Source: Candidatus Heimdallarchaeota archaeon (lineage in GTDB: Archaea; Asgardarchaeota; Heimdallarchaeia; Heimdallarchaeales; Heimdallarchaeaceae). From it: a stretch of DNA of 64,000 nt. The DNA lies in the NCBI GenBank assembly GCA_019057815.1, contig JAHLWR010000001.1, forward strand, positions 240,233 to 304,232. The letters are read 5' to 3'. The notes beneath the pieces were generated by a model. It had not been told where the DNA came from, ran no database searches, and was given only the letters and a program-made list of their open reading frames with translations. The translations under genes were made by a program, and so were the position numbers. This document shows, piece after piece, positions 27,611 through 36,930 of this stretch. The first letter of the stretch is position 1. Each line of letters begins with the position of its first letter.

Positions 27611-28303
27611 ATGGATTCGGAAAAAAAAGTTAGTTTTCCTTATAGAGGAGAGCACATTGAAGGGATAATCAAACGATTGAATCGGAAAACAGTAACAGTC
27701 ATTGTCAATGATCAGATTCTATTTAGAGTACCTTACCAATTATTAACTCCAATAATTAAACCTCCTCTGAAAAAAAACATGAAAAAGAATGCTTATACAA
27801 ATAAAAAATGGACAAAAGAGCAGAACAGAGATTATAAAAAGTCCAATAATGCGGAAATTTATTTACCATCTAAGAACACGTTAATATCATTAAAAACAAA
27901 TGTAAAAATGCTTGCAAAGACGTTAAAAAATGAAGACAATATCATGATAAAACAATACTCAAATAGTATTATAGAGGAACTAAATACTGAATATAAACTT
28001 CCCTCATTGCCAGTATTTACTGGTGGAAAACGAAGATTAACAAGAAGTGGGAACCAATATTATGGTGTTCATAGAACAAGAGGAGGAGAAAATAAACATT
28101 CATCAATTTCGGTATATAGTAGAACAGCTAAAACGCAAAAATATGTAGCTCCTAAGACCTTTTTGAGAACGCTAATTCATGAGTGGTCTCATTCTTTCGA
28201 TAGGTATAAGTTGAAATTATCAAGCACTTATCATACAAAAGGATTTTACGAACGAGTTAACTTAATTTACAACGAGCTAAAAAAGCCTTTAGAAAAAAAT
28301 TGA
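27611..28303 (+). CDS. zincin-like metallopeptidase with small N-terminal beta domain
   Basis: A 230-residue soluble protein. Residues 1-45 (FPYRGEHIEGIIKRLNRKTVTV) look like a small SH3-like barrel. A lysine-rich linker with several helices follows. LIHEWSHSFD at about residues 188-197 gives HExxH, and a third histidine lies 14 residues later in STYHTKGF, as expected for a zincin or SprT-like peptidase. There is no signal peptide, so it should act in the cytosol. It lies 144 bases after the YEATS gene on the same strand. SprT-like DNA-protein crosslink peptidase or protease effector are both possible. Confidence 0.7.
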   Translation: MDSEKKVSFPYRGEHIEGIIKRLNRKTVTVIVNDQILFRVPYQLLTPIIKPPLKKNMKKNAYTNKKWTKEQNRDYKKSNNAEIYLPSKNTLISLKTNVKMLAKTLKNEDNIMIKQYSNSIIEELNTEYKLPSLPVFTGGKRRLTRSGNQYYGVHRTRGGENKHSSISVYSRTAKTQKYVAPKTFLRTLIHEWSHSFDRYKLKLSSTYHTKGFYERVNLIYNELKKPLEKN

Positions 28304-28424
28304 CACAGTAACCTTTTCTTTAAGTTTCTAAGACACGTTGAAATAGTGTTTTGGATAGCAGGTTTTTAAGGTGAAATAAGGTTTTTGCGGGTTTTAAATA
28401 GTTTGGAATTAAATAATTTATGAA

Positions 28425-29453
28425 ATGAGTATAGAGCTTCGCAATGTTTCCAAGTCATTCAATAAACGGGGGAGAAAAATACATGCTTTAGATGATATAT
28501 CTCTCAAAATTAAGCAAGGCGAATTTCTTGGACTGCTTGGACCAAATGGAGCTGGAAAAACGACACTTACTAAAATCCTCTCAACATTACTTTTACCAAC
28601 CTCTGGAGAAGCTTACATCAACGATATTCCGATAACAGAGGATAAAAAAATAAGAAAAATAATCAGTACAGCTTTTGGTGAAAGTGGCGGAAGGAGTCTT
28701 TACTACAGATTATCTATTGAGGATAATCTAAGATTTTATGCTACTCTAGCTGGTGTTCAAAAAAAAGAAGCTCAAAATAGAATTGCTGCTTTGTTAAAGT
28801 ATTTTGATTTAGAAGAAAAAAGAAAAACGCTTGTAATGAAACTTAGTACGGGAATGAAGGCAAAAGTGGTACTCATTAGATCGCTAATTCCTTTACCTCA
28901 AGTTCTTTTATTGGATGAACCCACACTAGGGTTTGATGCTATTTCTTCTGAAAAAGCTAAAAATTTACTTGCAGATTTTAATAAAGAGTTTGGGACTACA
29001 ATTCTATTAACTAGTCATAATTTTTCAGAAATTGATGCGCTAACAAGAAGAATCATATTAATCGATCAAGGGAAAATGGTTGAAGATTGTGCCCCCTTTG
29101 CATTTAAGAAAGTAGCATCTCAAGAACTTGTAGATGTTATTTTTTCCGTACCTAATTTTCAAAAAGAAATATTTAGTGAAATAATTCGTCAAGTAGCCCA
29201 TGCCAAAATTATCCGTCTAGTTGAGAGCACAAATTACGTAAATTCATATGAAGCTCAAATACAAGCCGAACGTTATCCTTTGAATGAAACCATTTCCTTA
29301 ATTACAGTTTTAATTTTAGAACGTGGAGGGAAAGTTTTCAAGATAGCTCCCTTCATACCAAGCTTGAAGGAGTCTTTTCTTGCTTTTCTTAAAATCAAAG
29401 AGGAACAAGAGAAAGAGACTATTCTTTCGATCCCTATTGAAATGGTGGAGTAA
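28425..29453 (+). CDS. ABC-2 type exporter ATPase
   Basis: A 342-residue ABC ATPase. GPNGAGKTT near residue 39 is Walker A, LSTGMKAKVVLIR the signature (LSTGM form of DrrA-like exporters) and VLLLDEPTLGFD the Walker B. About 110 residues follow the core, a length typical of drug or polysaccharide exporters. It is the first of three tightly linked genes; the first permease starts three bases after its stop. A TATA-like TTTTAAATAG lies about 30 bases upstream of the ATG, so the leader is short. Confidence 0.88.
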   Translation: MSIELRNVSKSFNKRGRKIHALDDISLKIKQGEFLGLLGPNGAGKTTLTKILSTLLLPTSGEAYINDIPITEDKKIRKIISTAFGESGGRSLYYRLSIEDNLRFYATLAGVQKKEAQNRIAALLKYFDLEEKRKTLVMKLSTGMKAKVVLIRSLIPLPQVLLLDEPTLGFDAISSEKAKNLLADFNKEFGTTILLTSHNFSEIDALTRRIILIDQGKMVEDCAPFAFKKVASQELVDVIFSVPNFQKEIFSEIIRQVAHAKIIRLVESTNYVNSYEAQIQAERYPLNETISLITVLILERGGKVFKIAPFIPSLKESFLAFLKIKEEQEKETILSIPIEMVE

Positions 29454-29455
29454 TA

Positions 29456-30316
29456 ATGGCAACTATTAATCAGGTTTTGAACTCTTTCAGTCATCCTACA
29501 GCTTATAGCTCCTTTTTCACACGAATTAAAGCAATTTTTATCACCAGAGTTAAAATGGCTTTAAATTACAAAAGCAGCTACTTAATGGTAGTTCTTCTTA
29601 ACCTGGTTACTATTTTTATTTACTTTTTTTATGGTAAACTAAATCCAAATCTAAGTGTTTTTGGTATTAATGCAGCTTATTTTGAATTTGTGTTTATTGG
29701 TCTCTCGTTACAAATGCTGATAGGAACTACACTATCAACTGTAAACGGAGGTATCCACCAAGAAATACTTACAGGAACGTGGTCACATACTTTATTGCAC
29801 TTCAATTTTATTGAATATGCGATTGGTACAGCTCTGGCAGGTGCTTTTCTTTCCTCCTTTTCTATTTTAGCAGCACTTATTGTATCACAAATTTTTCTTG
29901 GATTGCAAATAGTTTTTTCTTTGTTTCAAATAATTATGATTTTCCTTCTTCTAATCTTATTAATAATCTCCCACATAACAATTTCGATGCTTTTTAGTGC
30001 TTTCATAATTTGGTACAAAAAAGATAATGGTCTTGTTTCGTTGATCTATCAATTGACAAAAACTTTTTCTGGAGTTGTTTTCCCGATAGCACTTCTAAGT
30101 GGGTTCCCATTATTTATTTCGAAAATCCTTCCCTTGACTTATGGGCTTCAATCTATGCAAATGGTGATTTTCAATCCGGGAGAAGACTTTACGATAGTTC
30201 TTCTAAATGCCTTATTCTTGTTAGGTTTTACTATAATAGTTGGATATATATCTTGGATTCTGACTAAAATTAGTATAAGAAATTCAAAAATCAAAGGAAC
30301 AGTGGATGATTATTAG
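29456..30316 (+). CDS. ABC-2 type permease, first subunit
   Basis: A 286-residue membrane protein with six hydrophobic helices, spread from about residue 40 to 275. The family's typical order is visible: one helix, a hairpin, then the GVVFPIALLSGFPLFISKILPLTYGLQSM region, which matches the conserved P-x-x-L-P segment before the last helix in ABC-2 permeases. It follows the ATPase after three bases and shares the TAGTG junction with the second permease. Substrate unknown. Confidence 0.82.
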   Translation: MATINQVLNSFSHPTAYSSFFTRIKAIFITRVKMALNYKSSYLMVVLLNLVTIFIYFFYGKLNPNLSVFGINAAYFEFVFIGLSLQMLIGTTLSTVNGGIHQEILTGTWSHTLLHFNFIEYAIGTALAGAFLSSFSILAALIVSQIFLGLQIVFSLFQIIMIFLLLILLIISHITISMLFSAFIIWYKKDNGLVSLIYQLTKTFSGVVFPIALLSGFPLFISKILPLTYGLQSMQMVIFNPGEDFTIVLLNALFLLGFTIIVGYISWILTKISIRNSKIKGTVDDY

Positions 30317-31206
30317 TGAGCACTAAAATCATACAACAAGTTAGAAAAACGTTTGATTCTACGATTCCCAACTCTTCAAACTCATTTTTTTGTGGATTCC
30401 TTCAGACATTAAAACGAAATATTAAAATCATCTGGCAGTATAGATTCCTGCTGATTAAAGGATTTCTTAGCACATTAACAGTTGTGTCTCTATACTACTT
30501 TATTTCTTTACTTATAGAAAGTGGAATAATAGAAAATGATGGATATAGAATCTCCAGTGTGTCTTTTATTTTTGTTGGTATAATTATTGTTGAAATAACC
30601 GCTAAAACAATCACAAGTACTCTAGGTTCCTTTCAAAACGAAATGAGACAAGGTACCTTTGAAGCTTTAATCACAACACAGTTTGGTTTGAAGAAGTATA
30701 TATATGCGGAAACCTTTGCAGAGGTAGTCTACACTCTTGTTTTAAACATTATTTATTATATACCAGTTTTTTTCATTTTTCCACTTTTAAGAGACGTTTC
30801 AGTAACATTATCTTCATCATTAACAATTTTATTATTACTGTTTTTCACATTTGTTTTTTTTACTTCTTTAGCACTTGTAGGAGCAAATTTTACTGTTTTA
30901 ATTAAAAAAGGAAGGGAGATCTCCATGGTTATTGTTGGTTTTTTATTGTTATTAAGTGGAAGTTTGTTTCCTTTGAGCGTTTTTCCAAATTGGTTGAGAA
31001 TGATAGCACAAATTTCTCCTCTTACACAAGTAGTCAAGGCTATCCGTTTCTGTTTATTTGGGCAAGGAATAATAACTGATTCCATAGTATGGATTGCTCT
31101 ATTGGTTCTTGTAGCAGGTTCATTAATTCTCTTTGTAGTTTTCCAAATATTATTCAAATCAATCTACAAGAGGATACAACATAAAGGAACATTTCATGAA
31201 TACTGA
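30316..31206 (+). CDS. ABC-2 type permease, second subunit
   Basis: A 296-residue membrane protein with six helices between about residues 38 and 285. LLSGSLFPLSVFPNWLRMIAQISPLTQVVKAIR is the ABC-2 signature stretch, and MRQGTFEALITTQFG in the first cytoplasmic loop resembles the coupling loop. The GTG start overlaps the first permease stop by one base. The two permeases probably form a heterodimer with two copies of the ATPase upstream. Substrate unknown. Confidence 0.82.
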   Translation: MSTKIIQQVRKTFDSTIPNSSNSFFCGFLQTLKRNIKIIWQYRFLLIKGFLSTLTVVSLYYFISLLIESGIIENDGYRISSVSFIFVGIIIVEITAKTITSTLGSFQNEMRQGTFEALITTQFGLKKYIYAETFAEVVYTLVLNIIYYIPVFFIFPLLRDVSVTLSSSLTILLLLFFTFVFFTSLALVGANFTVLIKKGREISMVIVGFLLLLSGSLFPLSVFPNWLRMIAQISPLTQVVKAIRFCLFGQGIITDSIVWIALLVLVAGSLILFVVFQILFKSIYKRIQHKGTFHEY

Positions 31207-31262
31207 AGAAAAAATGGTATCTTCTACTCCCCACAAATTCTATAAGTTAATAATTAATTGAA

Positions 31263-32126
31263 TTAATAATCAAATGATAATTGCGTGCCGACATGGCATG
31301 GTTTAACAATATTTTCTCCAAAGCGCGCTTTCAACTGTTCAATAATGTGGTTTCCTGTACAGTGATTTAGGTAGAGTTGGGGAGTCCCATAACGCGATTC
31401 AAGAATGTCACCAACATGAGTTACTTCATCTCCAGTAAAAGCTACCATATGTGTTCCACCTAAAATGGAATGGATTTTTTCGTCTTTATGGTTTTCAGCG
31501 ACTTGTTTGAGAACATTCAACAAACCTGCATGACAACAACCACAGATAAGAACTAAACCTTTTTTTGTTTTCAACACCAAAGAAAGATCATCTAACATTG
31601 GATCACGAACCCATTTTCTTCCCTCTTTGTGGATTAAACGTTCACTAGTTCCATCTCTTTCCTCTCTATTAAGAACAACTCCTGAAGTGTATAACCAAGG
31701 TGTTATTTGATAAGGTGTCTCAACAAATTTGAATTTAAGTTTTTTAAGTGGTTTTTTTTCAATTTTCGGCATCCCTATATCGTATTTATAAGAAAACCAG
31801 AACTTTTTTCCTCTTGCTTTTTTACTTTCCAAGATGGAGGGATGAGCAATGGTTAGCAGGGGATTCTGAGATTTCCTTAATCTTAATAATTCTTCTAAAC
31901 CACCAGTGTGGTCATAATGTCCATGACTAAAGACTAAGTAATCGATTGTACTGGAACTAATGTTCATCAAAGCAAAATTATGAAATAAGTCTTTACCATT
32001 CAATCCTGTATCATAAAGGATTTTTGTGCTTTCAGTTTCAATAAAAAATGACTGACCATGACCTTTTTTCAAGTTTGAACCTTGCATAGCAGTGTTGTTG
32101 TAAACGTTAGTAACAGTAATTTTCAT
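31263..32126 (-). CDS. MBL-fold metallohydrolase (COG1237-like)
   Basis: A 287-residue metallo-beta-lactamase-fold protein. FSHGHYDHTGGL near residue 65 is the HxHxDH metal motif. CGCCHAGLLN near 195 supplies the next histidine, and LNHCTGNH near the C-terminus another. This pattern resembles the family annotated as dihydropterin-aminobenzene phosphate synthase in methanogens, but most members are of unknown function. It is cytosolic, converges with the exporter operon and stands alone. Confidence 0.85.
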   Translation of the reverse strand: MKITVTNVYNNTAMQGSNLKKGHGQSFFIETESTKILYDTGLNGKDLFHNFALMNISSSTIDYLVFSHGHYDHTGGLEELLRLRKSQNPLLTIAHPSILESKKARGKKFWFSYKYDIGMPKIEKKPLKKLKFKFVETPYQITPWLYTSGVVLNREERDGTSERLIHKEGRKWVRDPMLDDLSLVLKTKKGLVLICGCCHAGLLNVLKQVAENHKDEKIHSILGGTHMVAFTGDEVTHVGDILESRYGTPQLYLNHCTGNHIIEQLKARFGENIVKPCHVGTQLSFDY

Positions 32127-32326
32127 TGTTAAAACATTTTTTACTCATAATATTTAATTATATGCTACTATTTAGAATTTCAGAATGAGAAAGAACTGGA
32201 AAACTTTTGTCTGTTAATTAGGATTGATTATCATTTTTTCGTGGACTCTATCAACATTGCTACCATTAGGATAAAGGAAACTTCCTTCTTATTCTTCTAG
32301 AATAAACATTTATTTTTAGCAAATAA

Positions 32327-33040
32327 CTAAAAAGAGCTTGCAACTGCTATGTATATTGCTGTATAATGCAGTGAACCACCAAGTAAAACAAATAAATGCC
32401 ATATATCGTGGAATTCAAAAATGCCAGGTAAAGGCTTATTCTTGTTAAAGCTATGAATAATTGCACCTATTGTAAAAGAAAGACCACCTGCCAATACTAG
32501 CATAAGAGAAGAAATGGGTATATTAGCTATTAGCTGTTTGAAGGGTAAAACCGCCATCCATCCCATTGAAATATACATCCCCACTTCTACCCATCTAGGG
32601 AAATCTAAAACAAAAGGAGTCAGAATCAAACCCAAACCTACAATAGACCACTGTGCTATGATAATTCCCCATTTCCAAGCGCCATCTAAATAGATGTAAG
32701 CGATAGGAGTGTATGTTCCAGCAATCATAAAAAAAATAGCAATATGGTCAAATATCCGCCATAAATTGTATTCATCTTCCTTTTTCTTCAAAGAATGATA
32801 AAAAAAACTTGCAGCAAACAGTAAACAAATGGAGAAACCATAGACATATGTGACAATCATATTTGGAGTATTTCTTGCTAACCAAACTAACACAACAGAA
32901 CCTACTATAGAAGCAATCAAACCAACTAGGTGAGAGTATGCAGAGAATCTTTCCTTTTTTAGCAATGTTGTGTCAACTCTTTCTTTTCTAATATCAATGA
33001 GAGTGAAACCCTTATTCTTAAAGATTTCAATGAAACCCAT
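32327..33040 (-). CDS. hemolysin III/PAQR family membrane protein
   Basis: A 237-residue protein with seven hydrophobic helices. SHLVGLIASIVGSVVL in the first helix region holds the conserved S-H pair, FFYHS near residue 80 and the late FEFHDIWHLFVLLGGSLHY carry the histidines that bind zinc in PAQR receptors. Members act as ceramidase-like or adiponectin-receptor-like proteins, and as hemolysin III in bacteria. It is divergent from the hsp20 operon, and about 200 bases separate the two starts. Confidence 0.88.
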   Translation of the reverse strand: MGFIEIFKNKGFTLIDIRKERVDTTLLKKERFSAYSHLVGLIASIVGSVVLVWLARNTPNMIVTYVYGFSICLLFAASFFYHSLKKKEDEYNLWRIFDHIAIFFMIAGTYTPIAYIYLDGAWKWGIIIAQWSIVGLGLILTPFVLDFPRWVEVGMYISMGWMAVLPFKQLIANIPISSLMLVLAGGLSFTIGAIIHSFNKNKPLPGIFEFHDIWHLFVLLGGSLHYTAIYIAVASSF

Positions 33041-33109
33041 AAAAAAAGGTTTACAGTTTTTAAGCGCGCATTTTTCTAGAAATATTGCGATGCGATAGGT
33101 TTATATATC

Positions 33110-33159
33110 AGATTAAAGAATATACTATTGAACAAAAAGTTCAATACTCATAGTTCAAT
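33110..33159 (+). promoter_or_regulatory. hsp20 promoter with inverted-repeat operator
   Basis: A TATA-like TTTATATATC (about 33110-33119) is followed by a perfect 7-base inverted repeat, ATTGAAC at 33127-33133 and GTTCAAT at 33139-33145, with an AAAAA spacer. A third half-site GTTCAAT repeats at 33153-33159, 14 bases on. The repeat sits just after the TATA box, where a repressor would block polymerase. The winged-helix protein at the end of this gene cluster is the natural candidate to bind it. Confidence 0.65.
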
Positions 33160-33180
33160 ACGAAACACTTCGGATAATTT

Positions 33181-33213
33181 GCTATAAACTTTTGGAAAAA
33201 AGGGGTTTATAGC
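33181..33213 (+). promoter_or_regulatory. hairpin in the hsp20 leader
   Basis: A perfect 9-base inverted repeat, GCTATAAAC at 33181-33189 and GTTTATAGC at 33205-33213, encloses a 15-base loop. The end is 25 bases before the hsp20 ATG and about 12 before its GGTGAT ribosome site. The AU-rich stem would be weak when hot. It could be a thermosensor, a second operator or a transcript end; the sequence does not decide. Confidence 0.5.
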
Positions 33214-33238
33214 AGAAAATTGAGATTGGTGATAATAT

Positions 33239-33901
33239 ATGAAAAAGAAGAAAAATATTGATAGTAATGGTTCCCCTGAAGGTTTTTATGAAGAAAGCAG
33301 GAGTGTAAGATTTTACTCCAATTTGAATGGGGGAGAAAATGAATATGGTTATGATTACAAACGTTCAGCTGATGGTAAGGAAGAATTTACAGAAATAGGT
33401 GACATACCAGCTGATTTCGGTATTGATTTTAATGAAAGAGTTAACAATCTTGATAGACAGTTTAGTGAATTTGGAAATATTTTAGCTAAATCTATTAACT
33501 CCGTGACAGGTCTTTTTCCAAGTTTTGCTGAATTCATGGGTAATATGGATTTACCTCGTCTTTTAATCGGTAAAGAACCTATTTTGAAACCTAGAAGTGA
33601 AGAACCATCTGTTTCTGATATCCCTTATGATATTCAACTAGATGATAATAAAAACGAATTATATGTTCTTGTGGAATTACCTGGTTTCTCAAAAGAAGAC
33701 GTTAAGATCAAATTAACAAAGAAAGGATTGTACCTTACTGGTGCTAATAGTAGTAAGCAAATTGAAACTACAATTCCCTTAGATAATGGGATAGACCCAA
33801 CTAGAAAGATTTCTGCTAGTCTAAGAAATGGGATTCTTGAAGTCAAAATGAAACTTCTCAATTCACAACACAAGGAAGGATTTGATATTTCTATTAACTA
33901 G
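33239..33901 (+). CDS. hsp20: Hsp20 small heat-shock protein
   Basis: A 220-residue small heat-shock protein. A variable N-terminal arm of about 125 residues, rich in charge and aromatics, precedes an alpha-crystallin domain (about 130-220). That domain has YDIQLDDNKNELYVLVELPGF, the KEDVKIKLTKKGLYLTG strands and the ASLRNGILEVKM hallmark near the end. It lacks a clear IxI tail motif. Such proteins hold unfolding clients for refolding. It is followed by cdc48 after 26 bases, and its promoter has an inverted repeat and leader hairpin, consistent with stress control. Confidence 0.92.
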   Translation: MKKKKNIDSNGSPEGFYEESRSVRFYSNLNGGENEYGYDYKRSADGKEEFTEIGDIPADFGIDFNERVNNLDRQFSEFGNILAKSINSVTGLFPSFAEFMGNMDLPRLLIGKEPILKPRSEEPSVSDIPYDIQLDDNKNELYVLVELPGFSKEDVKIKLTKKGLYLTGANSSKQIETTIPLDNGIDPTRKISASLRNGILEVKMKLLNSQHKEGFDISIN

Positions 33902-33927
33902 GTTTTCTAAAGTAAAGGTGAGTAATT

Positions 33928-36156
33928 ATGTCAACAGAAGAAGAAACTGGAAAACAACTCAGAGTAAAAGAATCACTACAAAGAGATGTAGGACGAGGCA
34001 TTGTGCGCATTTCCCAAGATGTTGCTGATGATTTACGCATTGGTAGTGGAGATATTATATGCATAAAAGGTTCTAAGAAAACATTCGCTCGTGCATGGAG
34101 AGGTATTCCTGAGGATTTTGGTAAAAACACTGTGCGTCTTGATCGTGTGATTAGAATGAATGCTGGCGTGGGGTTAGATGATAGAGTTACTGTCTTTAAA
34201 ACAGAAGCAAAAAAAGCCAAACGCTTAGTCTTTGCATTTACAGAAAGAGTTCAAGTTGCAGGAATTGAAAGTTGGTTAAAACAGAATCTTGAAGATCGTG
34301 TTTTATCGATTGGAGATGTTATACCAATCAGTCTAGGGATGGGACGGAGATTATATATTGGCGTAGCAAATATTGCTCCTGCTGTTGAAGTTGTGATTAT
34401 GACTTCTGAAACAGTCGTACAAATTAGCGATAAACCTCTAGAAGATGCCCAAGCAGTAGGTATTGAAAAGATTAGTTATGAAGATATTGGAGGTTTATCC
34501 GAAGAAATTAGTCGTGTTCGCGAAATGATTGAATTGCCTTTGCGCCATCCTGAACTCTTCAAACGTCTGGGTATAGAGCCACCAAAAGGAGTTCTTTTAC
34601 ATGGTCCTCCGGGAACAGGAAAAACGCTACTTGCTCGTGCTGTAGCTAATGAAACAGAAACTAGTTTCTATAACATTTCAGGTCCAGAAATTATGTCCAA
34701 ATTTTACGGAGAATCAGAGCAAAAATTGAGAGATCTTTTCAAAGAGGCTCAACAGAATGCTCCAAGCATCATTTTCATTGATGAAATCGATTCAATAGCT
34801 CCAAAACGAGAAGAAGTTACAGGAGAAGTTGAACGAAGAGTAGTTGCACAACTTTTATCCTTGATGGATGGTTTGGAATCTCGTGGAGAAGTTATTGTTA
34901 TAGGTGCCACTAATAGACAAAATGCACTAGATCCAGCCCTTCGTCGACCTGGAAGATTCGATAGAGAAATTGAAATTGGAATCCCAGATCGTGACGGTAG
35001 ATATGAGGTTCTACTTATTCATACTCGTGGTATGCCATTGGCGGAAGATGTTGATTTAGGTATATTTGCTGATAAAACTCATGGTTTTGTTGGAGCCGAC
35101 CTTTCAGCCTTAGTAAAAGAAGCTGCTATGCAATCTCTTCGACGTGTTTTGCCAGAAATTAATCTAGAGGATGATGAGGTACCCTTAGAGATACTTCAAA
35201 AAATTGATGTTCAAAAACAGGATTTTCTAACTGCTTTAAGAACTATTGAACCATCTGCATTAAGGGAGGTTTTTGTTGAGATTCCAGATGTCGAATGGGG
35301 AGATATTGGAGGTTTGGATGAAGTCAAGGCTGAATTGAGACGAGCAGTTGAATGGCCTTTAAAATATAAGGATTTATACTCTACTATGAAAGCTGAATCA
35401 CCTAAAGGAATCCTTCTATACGGTGCTCCAGGAACTGGAAAAACTCTGCTTGCAAAAGCTGTTGCTAACGAATCAGAGGCTAATTTCATAAGTGTTAAGG
35501 GACCGGAGATTTTATCGAAGTGGGTTGGAGAGAGTGAAAAAGCTATAAGAGAAATTTTCCGTAAAGCACGACAAGCAGCCCCATGTATAATATTCTTAGA
35601 TGAAATTGATTCTATAACTCCAGTGAGAGGTAGAAGTACAGATTCAGGAGTTACAGAGAGAGTAATAAGTCAACTCTTAACTGAGTTGGATGGATTAGAA
35701 GAATTAAGAGGAGTTATAGTTATAGGTGCAACTAATAGGCCAGATATGGTCGATACCGCACTTTTGCGACCTGGAAGATTTGATAGACTTGTTCTCGTTC
35801 CTAATCCAAACTTCAAGGCTAGAAAGCAGATTTTCGAAATACATTTACAAGATGTACCAAGAGCTGATGACGTTAATATTGAAGAGTTAGCTAAGGAAAC
35901 AGAAGGGTTTAATGGTGCGGATATAGCGGCTATAAGCAGTGAAGCTAAATTAAGTGCAATAAAGAAATATGTTGAAAAACATTCTACAGAGCTTGAAAAA
36001 GGAGGTACTATAGATCCTGAAGAATGTGACTGCAAGATTAATCAACAAATTCTTCTAGAATCATTAGAACAAGTTAAACCCGCAGACAAAAGAGCTAAGG
36101 CTATTAAAAAGGATATTCATAAAAAATCAGAGGATGAAGATTTGGGATTCGTATAA
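33928..36156 (+). CDS. cdc48: CDC48/VCP-like AAA ATPase
   Basis: A 742-residue double AAA+ unfoldase. The N-domain (about 1-190, double-psi barrel plus beta part) starts with [18 protein letters not shown]1 has [10 protein letters not shown] and [14 protein letters not shown] with pore loop KFYGES; D2 has [10 protein letters not shown] and [15 protein letters not shown] with pore loop KWVGES. Arginine-finger motifs RRPGRFDRE and LRPGRFDRL are intact. It extracts and unfolds proteins for degradation. The C-terminus ends DLGFV without a clear proteasome-docking HbYX motif. GGTGA precedes the ATG. Grouping with hsp20 and a regulator suggests a quality-control operon. Confidence 0.95.
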   Translation: MSTEEETGKQLRVKESLQRDVGRGIVRISQDVADDLRIGSGDIICIKGSKKTFARAWRGIPEDFGKNTVRLDRVIRMNAGVGLDDRVTVFKTEAKKAKRLVFAFTERVQVAGIESWLKQNLEDRVLSIGDVIPISLGMGRRLYIGVANIAPAVEVVIMTSETVVQISDKPLEDAQAVGIEKISYEDIGGLSEEISRVREMIELPLRHPELFKRLGIEPPKGVLLHGPPGTGKTLLARAVANETETSFYNISGPEIMSKFYGESEQKLRDLFKEAQQNAPSIIFIDEIDSIAPKREEVTGEVERRVVAQLLSLMDGLESRGEVIVIGATNRQNALDPALRRPGRFDREIEIGIPDRDGRYEVLLIHTRGMPLAEDVDLGIFADKTHGFVGADLSALVKEAAMQSLRRVLPEINLEDDEVPLEILQKIDVQKQDFLTALRTIEPSALREVFVEIPDVEWGDIGGLDEVKAELRRAVEWPLKYKDLYSTMKAESPKGILLYGAPGTGKTLLAKAVANESEANFISVKGPEILSKWVGESEKAIREIFRKARQAAPCIIFLDEIDSITPVRGRSTDSGVTERVISQLLTELDGLEELRGVIVIGATNRPDMVDTALLRPGRFDRLVLVPNPNFKARKQIFEIHLQDVPRADDVNIEELAKETEGFNGADIAAISSEAKLSAIKKYVEKHSTELEKGGTIDPEECDCKINQQILLESLEQVKPADKRAKAIKKDIHKKSEDEDLGFV

Positions 36157-36177
36157 AATCCCAACTAGGTGATACTA

Positions 36178-36900
36178 ATGTCAAGAGCGAGTGGTGATAA
36201 CAATCTTGATTTCGACGCAATTTTGGATATTTTATCCAGTACAACTAGAAGAAAAATACTTCAATTGTTAACGACTGAAGACTTATATCCATTTCAAATT
36301 TCAAGGATTCTCGATATTTCACCTCGGATAATTGGAAAATATATTGATGAGCTTGTAGAACTTGGTATAGTTGAGACTTATGAAAGTGAAAGAATAAAAG
36401 GTCCTTCTCGCAGATATGCAAAACTCAACAAATCTTTTTCCTTTATTATTGATATCAGTCCTAGCAATTTTTCATGGAAGATTGTTCCAATTGATAATAT
36501 TGTAGTAGAAACAATTGAGGAAGAGAAAGAAATAATTGTTAGTAAAGAAACCAGTAACGAAATACTGGAAATAAGAGATTGCATTAGAACAAAAATAGAA
36601 GACATAGAATTAATAAATGAAAAGCGTAAAAAGCTAGTTCGCGAAGTTAATGAGGCTTATAGTCGTTTTAATAAGATACTTGACTCTATTGTTAGTGATT
36701 ATTATGATAGAGAGATTATGAGAGCTCTCTTTAAAGTCATTGTAAATAAATCTAGTAATGAAATTTCACTAGTTGAACTTGCAAATGAAACACGAATGTG
36801 GCAAGGAACACTAGTAGAAAGAATTACTATCCTTGCTAGAGAAACAAAACTTGTTAAAATTGTTCAAGACAAAAAAGGTGTGATTTGGTTTTCAATCTAA
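36178..36900 (+). CDS. winged-helix regulator, Phr-like candidate
   Basis: A 240-residue protein. The N-terminal winged helix (about 10-85) has LSSTTRRKILQLL and a recognition helix around SPRIIGKYIDELVELGIVETY. A coiled-coil-like helix of about 60 residues (120-180) follows, and a second short helical, possibly winged, domain ends the protein. The layout resembles Pyrococcus Phr, which represses hsp20, an AAA ATPase gene and itself; the same three genes are clustered here. The extra C-terminal domain is not in Phr. AGGTGAT is placed for the ATG at 36178, not the GTG at 36169. Confidence 0.72.
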   Translation: MSRASGDNNLDFDAILDILSSTTRRKILQLLTTEDLYPFQISRILDISPRIIGKYIDELVELGIVETYESERIKGPSRRYAKLNKSFSFIIDISPSNFSWKIVPIDNIVVETIEEEKEIIVSKETSNEILEIRDCIRTKIEDIELINEKRKKLVREVNEAYSRFNKILDSIVSDYYDREIMRALFKVIVNKSSNEISLVELANETRMWQGTLVERITILARETKLVKIVQDKKGVIWFSI

Positions 36901-36930
36901 TATCTTAAATTCTCTTTCGGAATTTTTTAT

